This document shows, in pieces, positions 40,253-49,062 of a stretch of 64,000 nucleotides of DNA. Position 1 is the stretch's first letter, and each line of letters starts with the position of its first letter. The DNA comes from an uncultured Treponema sp. GTDB taxonomy: Bacteria > Spirochaetota > Spirochaetia > Treponematales > Treponemataceae. The translations under genes and the position numbers were made by a program. The notes under the pieces were generated by a model. The model saw nothing but the letters and a program-made list of their open reading frames with translations, ran no database searches and was not told the DNA's origin. Where the stretch lies: assembly GCA_937915735.1 (NCBI GenBank), contig CALGGS010000055.1, positions 1 to 64,000 of the forward strand, read 5' to 3'.

Positions 40253-41191
40253 ATGCTCTCATACATTCACGCCTATCACGCTGGAAATCACGCTGACATT
40301 TTAAAGCATCTCACCCTTTCGCTGATTTTGGAACATCTTTGCAAAAAGGAAAAACCCTTTTGCGTAATCGACACCCACGCTGGAAGTGGACTTTACAACC
40401 TTCACGATGAGCGGGCAAAAAAAACTGAGGAAACAAAATCTGGAATTGAGAAAATAATTGAAAACAAGGGGGCGTTACGGGGGATTTTCCCCCGTAGAGA
40501 GGGTAGCGACCAACATCGTGGGAGCGAAGGGGGAGACTTCCCCCTCCCCGATTATTTTTCTTTTATTTCGAATTTTTACAATGAAGGGCTTTATCCTGGC
40601 TCTCCACTGATTGAAAATCTTTTTTTGCGCCCTGGCGACCAGCAGATTCTTTGTGAGCTTCACCCTGCTGTCTTTGAAGAGCTTAAAAACTGTTTTTACG
40701 AAAGAAAAAAAACTTGCAAAGCCAAAAACATTCCTTTCGTTGAGCCGTCTTTTCATAAGCGGGACTGCTACGAGTTTTTGGGTGCCGTCACTCCGCCGAA
40801 AATAAAGCGCGGCTTGGTTTTAGTTGACCCTTCCTTTGAGGAGGCTGGCGATTTTGAGCAATGCGGAAAAGCGCTTGCCGCCGTTCATAAAAAATGGTCT
40901 CCTGCGATTTTGGCGCTTTGGTATCCCCTTGTCGCTCACCGTTCCGCCGAAATCTCGATGATGAAAGAGAGAATAATTTCCAGCGTGGACTCGATTGAGC
41001 CAAAAATTTTAGATGTCCAGCTTGAAGTTAAGCGAAAGGAAGATATGACGGGTCTTGCCTCTCTTTATGGAAGCGGAATGTTCATCGTAAACTTCCCCTA
41101 CAAGCTCGACGAAGAGCTGGAGCAAATCCTGCCTGTTTTGAGCGAAACCCTTGGCGATACGGCGAAAAACTGGAGCGTAGACAAGCTTTAG
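40253..41191 (+). CDS. rlmJ: 23S rRNA (adenine2030-N6)-methyltransferase RlmJ with repeat-derived insertion
   Basis: RlmJ methylates A2030 of 23S rRNA with S-adenosylmethionine. The family start MLSYIHAYHAGNHADILKH, the SAM site DTHAGSGLYNL, YPGSPLI, and the DPSFEE motif are all present. The protein is 312 residues against about 280 in E. coli. Much of the surplus is residues 74-102 (GALRGIFPRREGSDQHRGSE, GGDFPL), which are the in-frame translation of a dispersed palindromic DNA element. TATAAT (40241-40246) ends 6 bases before the ATG with no Shine-Dalgarno sequence, so the mRNA is probably leaderless. Confidence 0.93.
   Translation: MLSYIHAYHAGNHADILKHLTLSLILEHLCKKEKPFCVIDTHAGSGLYNLHDERAKKTEETKSGIEKIIENKGALRGIFPRREGSDQHRGSEGGDFPLPDYFSFISNFYNEGLYPGSPLIENLFLRPGDQQILCELHPAVFEELKNCFYERKKTCKAKNIPFVEPSFHKRDCYEFLGAVTPPKIKRGLVLVDPSFEEAGDFEQCGKALAAVHKKWSPAILALWYPLVAHRSAEISMMKERIISSVDSIEPKILDVQLEVKRKEDMTGLASLYGSGMFIVNFPYKLDEELEQILPVLSETLGDTAKNWSVDKL
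40471..40553. repeat. GC-rich palindromic element inside rlmJ
   Basis: Modules in order: GGGGGATTTTCCCCC, a TAGAGAGGGTAGCGA linker, a variable middle, then AGCGAAGGGGGAGACTTCCCCC split as AGCGAAGGGGGAGA and CTTCCCCC. The reverse complement of 28081-28163 shows the same order (AGGAGAGGGGGTAGGCGA linker and GGGGGAGACTTCCCCC hairpin). Confidence 0.75.
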
Positions 41192-41223
41192 GAGTGAAGA
41201 ACCAGAAATTCTTTAATACTGGC

Positions 41224-43761
41224 CTAAATAATCAGCTGCAGCATGGTGATGTCGTCAAATTGCTCGGTATCGCCTGCAAAACGGTCAATTTCCTCCCGAA
41301 TTGTCTTTAATGTATCGAGGGCTGACAAATTCCTTGTTTTTTGAATTGCCCGCAAAAGGCGCTCCTCTTCAAAAAGCTCGTTATTTTTGTCCGTAGCTTC
41401 CGTTACTCCGTCTGTGTAAACAAAAATCCTGTCGCCCTTTGAAAGGCTTATTGTGTGTTCGCTGTATTTCACGCCTTCCATTCCGCCAAGAACAAAGTTT
41501 GGCTTAGTCTTTAAATATGAGAAAGTGTCATCGGCTTTTTTGTAGACAATAGGAGCGCAGTGACCTGCATTTACAAAACGAAGGGTCTTGGTGCTGAAGG
41601 TGTAAATTCCAAGCCAGCAGGTGACAAAAAGACCCGCTTCATTTCTTTCGCAGAGATGAGTGTTCGCCCTGTTAAAAATTTCTGCAGGGCTAAGGCGCAG
41701 GAGTGAGTAAAGGTCAAAAAGAACCTTGGATTTTCCCATAAAAAGCGCCGCGCCGACGCCTTTTCCGGAAACATCGCCTACGACAATCATTAGATTGTCA
41801 TCATCAAGAAGAAGATAATCATACAAATCTCCACCGACTTCTTTTGCTGGGCTCATTGATGCGAATAAATCAAAATCCTTTCGTTCTGGAAAGGGAGGAT
41901 ATCCCTGTGGAAGCATATCGCCTTGAATTTTTGCGGCCAAATCAAGCTCAGCCCCGATTCTCTCTTTTTCTTTGGTAACTCGTGTCAGCTCCTCCATATT
42001 TTTATTGACATCTATTTGCATTTGGTGAACTGTGTGTGCAAGGGTTCCGATTTCGTCACGGTTTTTTACGGATAAGAGCTTTTCTGAAGGCTCTCCTCCA
42101 TACGAAGAAAAATGGTCGGCTTCCTTTGTGACAAGCACGATTGGACGGATGAATTGCTGGTTGAAATAAGTTCCGAAAAGAACGATAAAGGCCACTCCGA
42201 AAAGAAGCTCGATTATGACGACATAATTTATGAAGCTGAAACGAGCGTCGACATAAGCCTGAATATTTTTTTGAGCTCCTAGAACGGCGACAACCTTTCC
42301 GTCCGAATCAAAAACCGGAACCATCGCCGTAATATGAGAGCCGCTCCTCGTCTTCATTGTGTGACGGACAATTGATTCTTTATTTTCATAGATTTTTTTT
42401 GCAGAAGTGTTGTAGTCGCTTTCAATGTAGTCTTCCTCGTAGCCGAGAGGAAATTCAGTCCATTTTCCGCCATTTTTTACCGGATTGTAAATATATGTGA
42501 TGTGAACATAATCAGGAGCTTTAACGGACGAGACATAAAGCATATTAAGGTCAAATTTATCGACAAAATCCTGCAAGATTCTTGAAATTCCGTCATATTT
42601 TTCGTCTTTTGCTTTAGTTTCAAGATATTTTTGAAAATCATCGCCATTAAGGCATTCCCTCGCAGCCTCCGCAATGGAGAGAATGTTTGAGTCATATTCA
42701 GCCTTAAATTCCCGTGAAAAAGATTTTGCTCCTGCTATGGAAATTACAGTGCAAAGAATAAAACCGAAAATGATAATAAGTGAGAGAATTTTTTTTGTGA
42801 TGACAGGAAGTCTTTTTTGAGGGATTGAGTCATCCCAGCGAGAATAAATATTTGCAAGAAGCGCACCGGAAATATTGTGCCACACTGAAAAAACAGCACC
42901 CGGAACCGTCGCCATTGAAAGATTTGGAAAAGAAGTAAGAGCAAGGCTCGTGGCAAGCCCTGAGTTCTGCATGCCGATTTCGACTGAAAGTGCCTTGATT
43001 TTTTCAGTCTTCAGGTTAAGGATTTTTCCAAGCGCAAAGCCTAAAAGATAGCCCAGGAGGTTGTGAAGAATAACGACCATAAAAACGATTGCGGCTGTGG
43101 AAAGAATTTTTGAAGCATTATGAGAGACTACAGTCGAAACAATGAGGCAAATTGCCATTACAGAAACAAGAGGCAAAAAAGAAAGCATTCGTGAGGTAAT
43201 TTTTGAAAAGAATTTGTTGATTAAAAAGCCCAGCCCGACAGGAAGAATAACGATTTTGACGATGGAAAGGAAAATTGCAAAAATATCAACCTGAACGGAA
43301 GTCCTGAGAAGAAGATATGTGAGGGCTGGAGTCAAGACAGGAGAAAGCAATGTGTTTACGCTAGTCATTCCCACTGAGAGGGCAAGGTCTCCCTTTGAAA
43401 GATATGTAATCACATTGCTTGAAGTTCCTCCGGGACAAGTTCCGACAAGGACGACACCACAAGCCAAGGCCGGCTCTAAAGAAAAAAGCTTGCACAAAAG
43501 AAAAGCCAGTAGCGGCATGATGGTAAATTGCGCAATACAGCCTGTAATAATCTCTTTAGGCCTTTTAAAAACAAGGGCAAAATCAGAAAGGCGGAGTGTA
43601 AGCCCCATTCCGAACATAACTGCCATTAGAAGGTAGTTTACGCTTGAAGTCGGAATCCAAAGGCCGGATTTTGGCAAAAATAAAGCCAGGGCCGCAACTA
43701 TAAGCACGATAACCGCCATAAATTTTCCGATAAAATTACTGATTTTTTCTAGTAGCTTCAT
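41224..43761 (-). CDS. BASS-type sodium symporter fused to a HAMP-SpoIIE PP2C phosphatase
   Basis: An 845-residue fusion. Residues 1-310 are a complete bile-acid:sodium-symporter-like transporter with about nine to ten helices, the GTCPGGTSSNVITYLSKGD motif (107-124) and EIGMQNSG (261-268), both sodium-site regions of BASS proteins. A helix at 325-345 leads to a 165-residue extracytoplasmic segment resembling a Cache sensor (VPVFDSDGKVVAVLGAQKN near 481-499). A second helix (512-532) is followed by a HAMP-like linker (533-588), a coiled coil, and a SpoIIE/PP2C domain (605-845) with AKEVGGDLYDY, GDVSGKGVGAA and C-terminal DDITML, carrying the metal-binding Asp residues. GGAG precedes the ATG. 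It lies 33 bases after the 43795 gene on the same strand. Confidence 0.93.
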   Translation of the reverse strand: MKLLEKISNFIGKFMAVIVLIVAALALFLPKSGLWIPTSSVNYLLMAVMFGMGLTLRLSDFALVFKRPKEIITGCIAQFTIMPLLAFLLCKLFSLEPALACGVVLVGTCPGGTSSNVITYLSKGDLALSVGMTSVNTLLSPVLTPALTYLLLRTSVQVDIFAIFLSIVKIVILPVGLGFLINKFFSKITSRMLSFLPLVSVMAICLIVSTVVSHNASKILSTAAIVFMVVILHNLLGYLLGFALGKILNLKTEKIKALSVEIGMQNSGLATSLALTSFPNLSMATVPGAVFSVWHNISGALLANIYSRWDDSIPQKRLPVITKKILSLIIIFGFILCTVISIAGAKSFSREFKAEYDSNILSIAEAARECLNGDDFQKYLETKAKDEKYDGISRILQDFVDKFDLNMLYVSSVKAPDYVHITYIYNPVKNGGKWTEFPLGYEEDYIESDYNTSAKKIYENKESIVRHTMKTRSGSHITAMVPVFDSDGKVVAVLGAQKNIQAYVDARFSFINYVVIIELLFGVAFIVLFGTYFNQQFIRPIVLVTKEADHFSSYGGEPSEKLLSVKNRDEIGTLAHTVHQMQIDVNKNMEELTRVTKEKERIGAELDLAAKIQGDMLPQGYPPFPERKDFDLFASMSPAKEVGGDLYDYLLLDDDNLMIVVGDVSGKGVGAALFMGKSKVLFDLYSLLRLSPAEIFNRANTHLCERNEAGLFVTCWLGIYTFSTKTLRFVNAGHCAPIVYKKADDTFSYLKTKPNFVLGGMEGVKYSEHTISLSKGDRIFVYTDGVTEATDKNNELFEEERLLRAIQKTRNLSALDTLKTIREEIDRFAGDTEQFDDITMLQLII

Positions 43762-43794
43762 TTTTTACTCCATAGTTTCACAGAACCCTTTTGG

Positions 43795-45117
43795 TTAATA
43801 GTCAAATTCTCTCCGTCGCTGTTCCTTATCGTTTTGATAGATTATTTCTGTTTTTCTTAAACCGTCCTCGTAGAAAACCTCGACTGAAAAACCATCCTCG
43901 AAATAAAGCCTTTCCGAATAATTGCCGGAAGTTGAAAATTTTCTTTCCAGATGAAGCTCATCATTTTCGTAGAATTTAAGGTTTGGCGGAAGTTTGTTTT
44001 CATCAGTTACAGCTGAATAGTCAAAAATGTTTTTTGTCTTTCTTTCTTCCGTAAGATATCGCCCCATAAGATTTTTTTTGTAGTTCCAGAATATGACTTC
44101 TTCCTCGTAAAGCCTGCCTTTTTCATCATAGGCTTTGACCCTTTTTATGTCATCAAGGAGAAGCGTTTCTTTGCCTTGACTCTCATCCCCGTTTTTCTTT
44201 TTCTGTGTTTTTACATCCCTCTCTTCATAATGACTTTCAAGGCTCAAAACATTAAGGCCTTTTTCGTTAAAATGCCGCTCAACTCTTTTTTTGGCGTTAA
44301 AATCCTGCTCAACTGATTTTTCAAGAATGTTTGAGTCTGAGTAATAATCATATTCCGTCAGATTTACAAGGCTCATATTTTTTGCGGATGCGGCCAATTT
44401 ATACTGCTCGGTCCTTACAAGGCGATACAGAAAATCAAAATTCTTTCGGATTAGCTTGTCACCGTAAAAATTCACAAGTATGGTGTTATCGCCCTCATTC
44501 CAGACCGTAAACTGCTCTCCATCGTACAGGAATCTTCTTAGAGAGCCGTCATTTTTTGCGTAGGTGAATTCCTTTGGGGCATCGCTGACTTCCTCACCTT
44601 CAGTCTCAAGCCCACGGCTGTCGCCTTTTTCAAGAATTTCAAGCAATTTTTCTCCGTCAATCATTCCATAGTCTACAGATTGAGAAGGGCTGCGCACGAA
44701 GCCTTCTGGAACATAAAGGCCTAAGATGACCTGATCAACCCAGTCAAAGCTTTTTTCCCCCTCCTCTTCCTCGAAATCTGAGTAGTCCTCGCTTACAGAA
44801 TATAAGTCCTCATCGCAAAATGTAGAGTCAATAATGCCGGTTTTTTCGGTATAATAAAATTCACAGAGATAAACAAATCTTTTTGCAGAGCTGTCGAATT
44901 TGTGCCGTGAAAAAAGCCGTGTGCCAACCTTAGAGATTTTTGAAAGGGCGACACTTTCAGGCAAGGGTGAATGTCCTGTTATGTTGTAGCGGTTCACCTC
45001 AAAAGCAAGCTCCCGCAGGTAAGAAAGGGCTTTTTCCTGAGAAAACAAGTCCTGAGTCATAAAAACAAAGAGAAAAAGGAAGGCTGTAAAAGAAAATCTC
45101 AAGGCTTTTTTCGACAT
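43795..45117 (-). CDS. Periplasmic protein of unknown function upstream of the transporter-phosphatase
   Basis: A 440-residue secreted protein with signal peptide (FLFLFVFMTQDLFSQEK). The C-terminal half is built of repeated short strands of the type VKAYDEKGRLYEEEVIFWNY and NLKFYENDELHLERKF, like the MORN/YD-type variant repeats in many treponeme proteins. No enzymatic motif. TTGACT-17-TATAAT (reverse strand, 45153-45125) ends 7 bases before the ATG and there is no Shine-Dalgarno sequence, so the start is probably leaderless. It probably forms a two-gene unit with the transporter-phosphatase gene 33 bases downstream. Confidence 0.7.
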   Translation of the reverse strand: MSKKALRFSFTAFLFLFVFMTQDLFSQEKALSYLRELAFEVNRYNITGHSPLPESVALSKISKVGTRLFSRHKFDSSAKRFVYLCEFYYTEKTGIIDSTFCDEDLYSVSEDYSDFEEEEGEKSFDWVDQVILGLYVPEGFVRSPSQSVDYGMIDGEKLLEILEKGDSRGLETEGEEVSDAPKEFTYAKNDGSLRRFLYDGEQFTVWNEGDNTILVNFYGDKLIRKNFDFLYRLVRTEQYKLAASAKNMSLVNLTEYDYYSDSNILEKSVEQDFNAKKRVERHFNEKGLNVLSLESHYEERDVKTQKKKNGDESQGKETLLLDDIKRVKAYDEKGRLYEEEVIFWNYKKNLMGRYLTEERKTKNIFDYSAVTDENKLPPNLKFYENDELHLERKFSTSGNYSERLYFEDGFSVEVFYEDGLRKTEIIYQNDKEQRRREFDY

Positions 45118-45235
45118 TTATTTGATTATAATGATTCAAGTTGTAAAAGTCAAAAAGTCAGCAAGGGACTGTAAAAACGGAAAATGAGTTTCCGAAAAAA
45201 ATTTAATTTTTTTTCAAAATTTTTGTTTCAAACTA

Positions 45236-45264
45236 TTGACTTTTTTTTTAAAGAGGTATATAGT
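45236..45264 (+). promoter_or_regulatory. Promoter of tRNA-Phe
   Basis: TTGACT (45236-45241), 17 bases, TATAGT (45259-45264). Confidence 0.75.
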
Positions 45265-45280
45265 CTTATACATCAACAAC

Positions 45281-45353
45281 GCCGGTGTAGCTCAGTTGGT
45301 AGAGCAGCAGACTGAAAATCTGCGTGTCGTTGGTCCGATTCCAACCGCTGGCA
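45281..45353 (+). tRNA. tRNA-Phe (anticodon GAA)
   Basis: Acceptor GCCGGTG pairs with CGCTGGC including wobble pairs. D arm GCTCAGTTGGTAGAGC. Anticodon stem GCAGA/TCTGC around CTGAAAA, giving GAA. T arm GTTGG-TCCGATT-CCAAC. CCA not encoded. Confidence 0.95.
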
Positions 45354-45359
45354 CTTAAA

Positions 45360-45390
45360 AAGCACTTGAGTCATTCAGGTGCTTTTTTTT
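45360..45390 (+). terminator. Terminator after tRNA-Phe
   Basis: AGCACTTGA pairs with TCAGGTGCT around a GTCAT loop, followed by T8. Confidence 0.9.
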
Positions 45391-45395
45391 ATTTC

Positions 45396-45424
45396 TTGCA
45401 AAAAATCTACTTCTACTTTACAAT
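45396..45424 (+). promoter_or_regulatory. Promoter of rsgA, predicted leaderless transcript
   Basis: TTGCAA (45396-45401), 17 bases, TACAAT (45419-45424), then 8 bases to the ATG at 45433. Confidence 0.65.
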
Positions 45425-45432
45425 CTATATAT

Positions 45433-46422
45433 ATGACTCAACTAGAAGGCACTGTTTTAAGTGGAACTAATAATATTTTTGAAATCGAATGTGACGACAA
45501 GAACGACGATGATGTAAACATAATACGCTCCTGCTCATTTAAAAGCAAAAGACTTAAGCTTACCGAAAAATTTTACAATCCTTTGGCCCCCGGTGACAGG
45601 GTTTTAATCGAAATCGAAAATTCAGAAGACGAAAAGGGACAGATTTTATCACTTATTCCCAGAAAAAACGCATTTATACGCTGGAATGTAAAGGGGCGGG
45701 CACCTCAGCTTCTGGCAGCAAATCTGGACTACATAATTTTGGTCACAACTCCCGCTGAACCAGAATTCCGCCCTCGCTTTATCGACAGGGAGCTTATACA
45801 GGCTGAATATCAGAATTTAACTCCGATTATTCTCGTAAACAAATACGACCTTCCTGAGTCTCAGGATGCAGACTTTCAGAACAGGCTCGCGATTTGGGAG
45901 GAGCTGGGCTACAAAGTTCTTCGTATTTCCGCAAAAAGTGGCGAAGGCCTGCCAGAGCTGGCGCAGCTTATAACCGGAAGGCTCAGCGCATTGGTCGGTC
46001 AGTCTGGAGTCGGTAAATCCTCGCTCGTAAATGTGCTTGACAACACCTGCGTGCTGAAAACGGGAAGTCTCAGTAAAAAATACGGCAAGGGCTCCCATAC
46101 GACTACGAAAGGCACTTTAATGCATATACATCTGAACGAATCAATCGTCGGTGGCGTTCAGAATGTTTTTGCCTCAATCATCGACACTCCGGGTGTCCGT
46201 CGATTTGTTTTAAACGACATCGCTTCAGAGGATTTGGCGCTTTATTTCAGGGAATTTGAGCCTTTAATTGGAAAATGCAAATTCGGAACAAGGTGTAAGC
46301 ATGAAGCAGAGCCAGGCTGTAAAATCTTAGAAGCCGTTCAGAACGGAACGATTAGTGAAGAACGCTTTGAAAGCTGGAAAAGAATAAAAGAAGAGATAAA
46401 AACAGGAAGCTGGGAAGATTAA
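45433..46422 (+). CDS. rsgA: Ribosome small subunit-dependent GTPase A
   Basis: RsgA (YjeQ) is a circularly permuted GTPase that helps mature the 30S subunit. This 329-residue protein has an N-terminal OB fold, then G4 NKYD, G5 region, P-loop GQSGVGKSS, a switch region SHTTTKGT, G3 DTPG, and a C-terminal zinc-binding CKFGTRCKHEAEPGC. I chose the ATG at 45433 because the frame upstream of it (opening at 45379) overlaps the tRNA-Phe terminator and promoter. The promoter is placed so that the transcript starts at or just before the ATG. Confidence 0.95.
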   Translation: MTQLEGTVLSGTNNIFEIECDDKNDDDVNIIRSCSFKSKRLKLTEKFYNPLAPGDRVLIEIENSEDEKGQILSLIPRKNAFIRWNVKGRAPQLLAANLDYIILVTTPAEPEFRPRFIDRELIQAEYQNLTPIILVNKYDLPESQDADFQNRLAIWEELGYKVLRISAKSGEGLPELAQLITGRLSALVGQSGVGKSSLVNVLDNTCVLKTGSLSKKYGKGSHTTTKGTLMHIHLNESIVGGVQNVFASIIDTPGVRRFVLNDIASEDLALYFREFEPLIGKCKFGTRCKHEAEPGCKILEAVQNGTISEERFESWKRIKEEIKTGSWED

Positions 46423-46437
46423 ATTTAAAATCTTCCC
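46412..46437. terminator. Hairpin between convergent rsgA and tyrS
   Basis: GGGAAGATT (46412-46420) pairs with AATCTTCCC (46429-46437), overlapping the rsgA stop codon. No T-run, so function as a terminator is uncertain. Confidence 0.4.
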
Positions 46438-46457
46438 TACCCCTTCCTTGATTTTTA

Positions 46458-47702
46458 TTATTTAAATACAATTCGCGAGAATTTTTTCTTTCCAGCTCGG
46501 AGGACCAATTCTCCGTCACCGTCAAGATTCTCCTGACAAACCTTCATTGTCGGGTCTGTGAGAGCTTTTCCGTTGAGAGAAGCGCCGTTACCCTGAATCA
46601 GTCTGCGGGCATCTCCATTTGAGGCACATAAGCCTGCCTTTACGAAAAGAGAAAGGACTCCGATTCCCGCGTCAAGCTCTGCTTTAGAAAGCTCAAGGGT
46701 CGGCATCTGGGTTTTGTCGCCCTCACCGCTGAAAGCCGCCTTCGCCCCGGCCAGTGCCGAATCTGCCTTTTCCTTTCCGTGGATTTCCTTGGTGACTTCG
46801 TAAGCCAGCCTCTCTTTTGCGGCATTGATGTCGCCTGCACAAATAGACTTAATCTCGTCAATTTCGAGGAAAGTGAAGAGCTTGAAGAATTTCTCAACAT
46901 CAGGGTCAGCCACATTTCGCCAGTACTGGAAAAAGTCATAGACGCTGGTGAGGGATTCGTCAAGGAAGATGGCGCCTTTTTCTGTCTTGCCCATCTTTTT
47001 TCCGTCGCTTCGGGTGATTAGCGGGAATGTAAGTCCGTAAACCGTATGCTCCTCGTTCAGCTCTTCCGTGCCGCCCAGTTTTCGCCGGATTAAGTCAACG
47101 CCCGCGGTGATGTTGCCCCACTGGTCGTCTCCGCCAATCTGCAGCTTTACATTGTACCGCTCATGAAGGCGTAAAAAGTCGAAGCTCTGCAAAAGCTGGT
47201 AGTTGAACTCGATGAAAGAAAGCCCCCGCTCCAGCCGCTGTTTGTAAGCCTCGAAGGAGAGCATTTTGTTTACGCTAAAGCATGAGCCGATGTCACGCAA
47301 AAAGTCGATGTAGTTGAGGTCGGCAAGCCAGTCCTTGTTGTTGGCAGAAAAAGCCGTCTTGTTGTCAAAGCCGATGAATTTATCCAGCTGAGCCTTGATA
47401 GTCTCTACATTCTGGTCAATCTGCTCGTAGGAAATCATCTTTCGCATTTCGGTTTTGCCGGAAGGGTCTCCGATTCGGGCAGTTCCGCCGCCAATCAAAG
47501 CGATTCCGATATGTCCTGCTTTTACGAGATGTTTAAGCGCAAAAAACGGAACCATGTGGCCGATATGAAGGCTGGGGCCTGTAGGGTCACAACCGACATA
47601 AAAAGCGACTGGGCCTTTGTCCATTAAGTCAGAAAGACCTTTTTCGTCAGTGCACTGTGCAAAAAAGCCGCGTGCTTTAAGAGTTTCAAGAGCTTTGTTC
47701 AT
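46458..47702 (-). CDS. tyrS: Tyrosyl-tRNA synthetase
   Basis: A class I aminoacyl-tRNA synthetase that charges tRNA-Tyr. The 414-residue protein has the HIGH motif as LHIGHMVP near residue 45, GGDDQWGNITAGVDLIRR, the KMSKS-loop variant KKMGKTEKGAIF, and a C-terminal S4-like domain (AGLCASNGDARRLIQGNGASLNG). Length is normal. An AGGA ribosome site is present some way before the ATG, and a TATACT -10 about 40 bases upstream. Confidence 0.96.
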   Translation of the reverse strand: MNKALETLKARGFFAQCTDEKGLSDLMDKGPVAFYVGCDPTGPSLHIGHMVPFFALKHLVKAGHIGIALIGGGTARIGDPSGKTEMRKMISYEQIDQNVETIKAQLDKFIGFDNKTAFSANNKDWLADLNYIDFLRDIGSCFSVNKMLSFEAYKQRLERGLSFIEFNYQLLQSFDFLRLHERYNVKLQIGGDDQWGNITAGVDLIRRKLGGTEELNEEHTVYGLTFPLITRSDGKKMGKTEKGAIFLDESLTSVYDFFQYWRNVADPDVEKFFKLFTFLEIDEIKSICAGDINAAKERLAYEVTKEIHGKEKADSALAGAKAAFSGEGDKTQMPTLELSKAELDAGIGVLSLFVKAGLCASNGDARRLIQGNGASLNGKALTDPTMKVCQENLDGDGELVLRAGKKKFSRIVFK

Positions 47703-47787
47703 TTTTTATATTTCCTTTTAAAAATATGAGAAAGTATATCTAAAATTTTGAGAAGATTCAATTGAAATTGTGTCTTACAAATTGCTA

Positions 47788-48954
47788 TTACTTTCCGACT
47801 TCTTCTGTCTGACCGAATTCACAGATTGAGTCGTAGATGTTAGCATGCTCGAGAAGCTCAAGGTTTTTCCGAACTTTTTTGTAGATTCTGATTTCGCCGC
47901 TGCCTGTTCCGCCCAAAATTTTCAGCAACTTTCTTTTTCCCTCAGACATTTCATAATCGCGGACGAACATTTCTTTTCCTTTGCAGTAGACATCAATATC
48001 GATTACGAATTTGCCCTTGTGAACGCTTACGCTCCAATGAACTTTTTCGCCCTCGATGTGGTCCGTAATCTGAGAGCAGTCGTGAATTATCATATCTTTT
48101 TTGAAGATTTTTTTGTTCTCGACGCAGTATTCTTCCCCTTCAATGTTAATAAAAGCACAAAGCTTGCCGCCAAACTCCCCTTCTAGAGAAAAGCTTGAAT
48201 TCAGCATAGGTTTTCCTGAAATTATGCTCGTCATTTTTGAGGAAGAAAGATGAAAATACGGGGAATTTAACTTTTCGCCCCAGGATTTGTCGATATAACC
48301 ATTTGAAGACTTTGGAAGGACTACGAATTCCTCGCCGTCAAGGCTTACGCTGCCTGAAAAAAGAGTTTTTGAGCCAATGGGTGTCCAAAGGTAGTTTTTT
48401 CGGCTGTAAAGAGGCTCACATTCAATCTCTCGCTCAAATTTCAGGTCCCAGGACATGCTTCCTGCGCTGCACAAAAGCTCAGGCCTGATTCTTAAATCTT
48501 GATGAGTGACAGAAACTGAGCCTGAAAGGGCTTTCAGACCAAAAAGACAGTCTCCGATTTTAAATGTTTCCGTATTTTTTGTGTAAGAAAGCAATGAAGA
48601 GGCATAGAATTTGTTCATGTGCTTTCCGCCAAGCCCGAAAACTCCGGTTTTTACCAAAACATAAGAGGGAATGACCTCAAGCTCATCGTTTGCATGAGTC
48701 GCAGATTCTGTTCCCGCCAGGGCATATTGTAAATCTGCCTCTGAATAAGCAAGCCTTGATTTTTGGCTTATGACGGCTTTTTTAGGAGAAACTGCGGGAT
48801 TTACCATATACATTTCGATAAAGAATTTTTTTTCTTGGCCTGTCGATTTGTTTAAGGCCGTAAAAACATATCGCCAGCGCTCAAAGCCTGTCAGCCGAAG
48901 CTTGCCTTTTAGAATATATTGATCGTATCGCTTACTAACCTTTGAATTTGCCAT
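47788..48954 (-). CDS. Unknown protein, tocopherol-cyclase-like beta fold
   Basis: A 388-residue protein without signal peptide. Alternating beta strands with Trp and Gly (GFERWRYVFTALNKST; SYLLWTPIGSKTLFSG-like segment; KSWGEKLNSPYFHLSSSKM) resemble the lipocalin-like 'tocopherol cyclase family' proteins found in several bacteria that do not make tocopherol. The similarity is from general impression, not a defined motif. I chose ATG 48954 (MANSKVSKRYDQ); the frame extends 10 codons to a TTG at 48984. Confidence 0.5.
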   Translation of the reverse strand: MANSKVSKRYDQYILKGKLRLTGFERWRYVFTALNKSTGQEKKFFIEMYMVNPAVSPKKAVISQKSRLAYSEADLQYALAGTESATHANDELEVIPSYVLVKTGVFGLGGKHMNKFYASSLLSYTKNTETFKIGDCLFGLKALSGSVSVTHQDLRIRPELLCSAGSMSWDLKFEREIECEPLYSRKNYLWTPIGSKTLFSGSVSLDGEEFVVLPKSSNGYIDKSWGEKLNSPYFHLSSSKMTSIISGKPMLNSSFSLEGEFGGKLCAFINIEGEEYCVENKKIFKKDMIIHDCSQITDHIEGEKVHWSVSVHKGKFVIDIDVYCKGKEMFVRDYEMSEGKRKLLKILGGTGSGEIRIYKKVRKNLELLEHANIYDSICEFGQTEEVGK

Positions 48955-49062
48955 AATTTGCCCACCAAAGAAAATCAAAAACAATTTCCTTCTTTATTTT
49001 TCGGATTATTTAAAGAAAACTTTAGGAAATGAGAGAAACGAGCGATGGGCTCTTTAATAATT

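Noticed and set aside
46412..46437. Hairpin after rsgA as a firm terminator
   Set aside because: Strong stem but no T-run, so it is listed only with low confidence.
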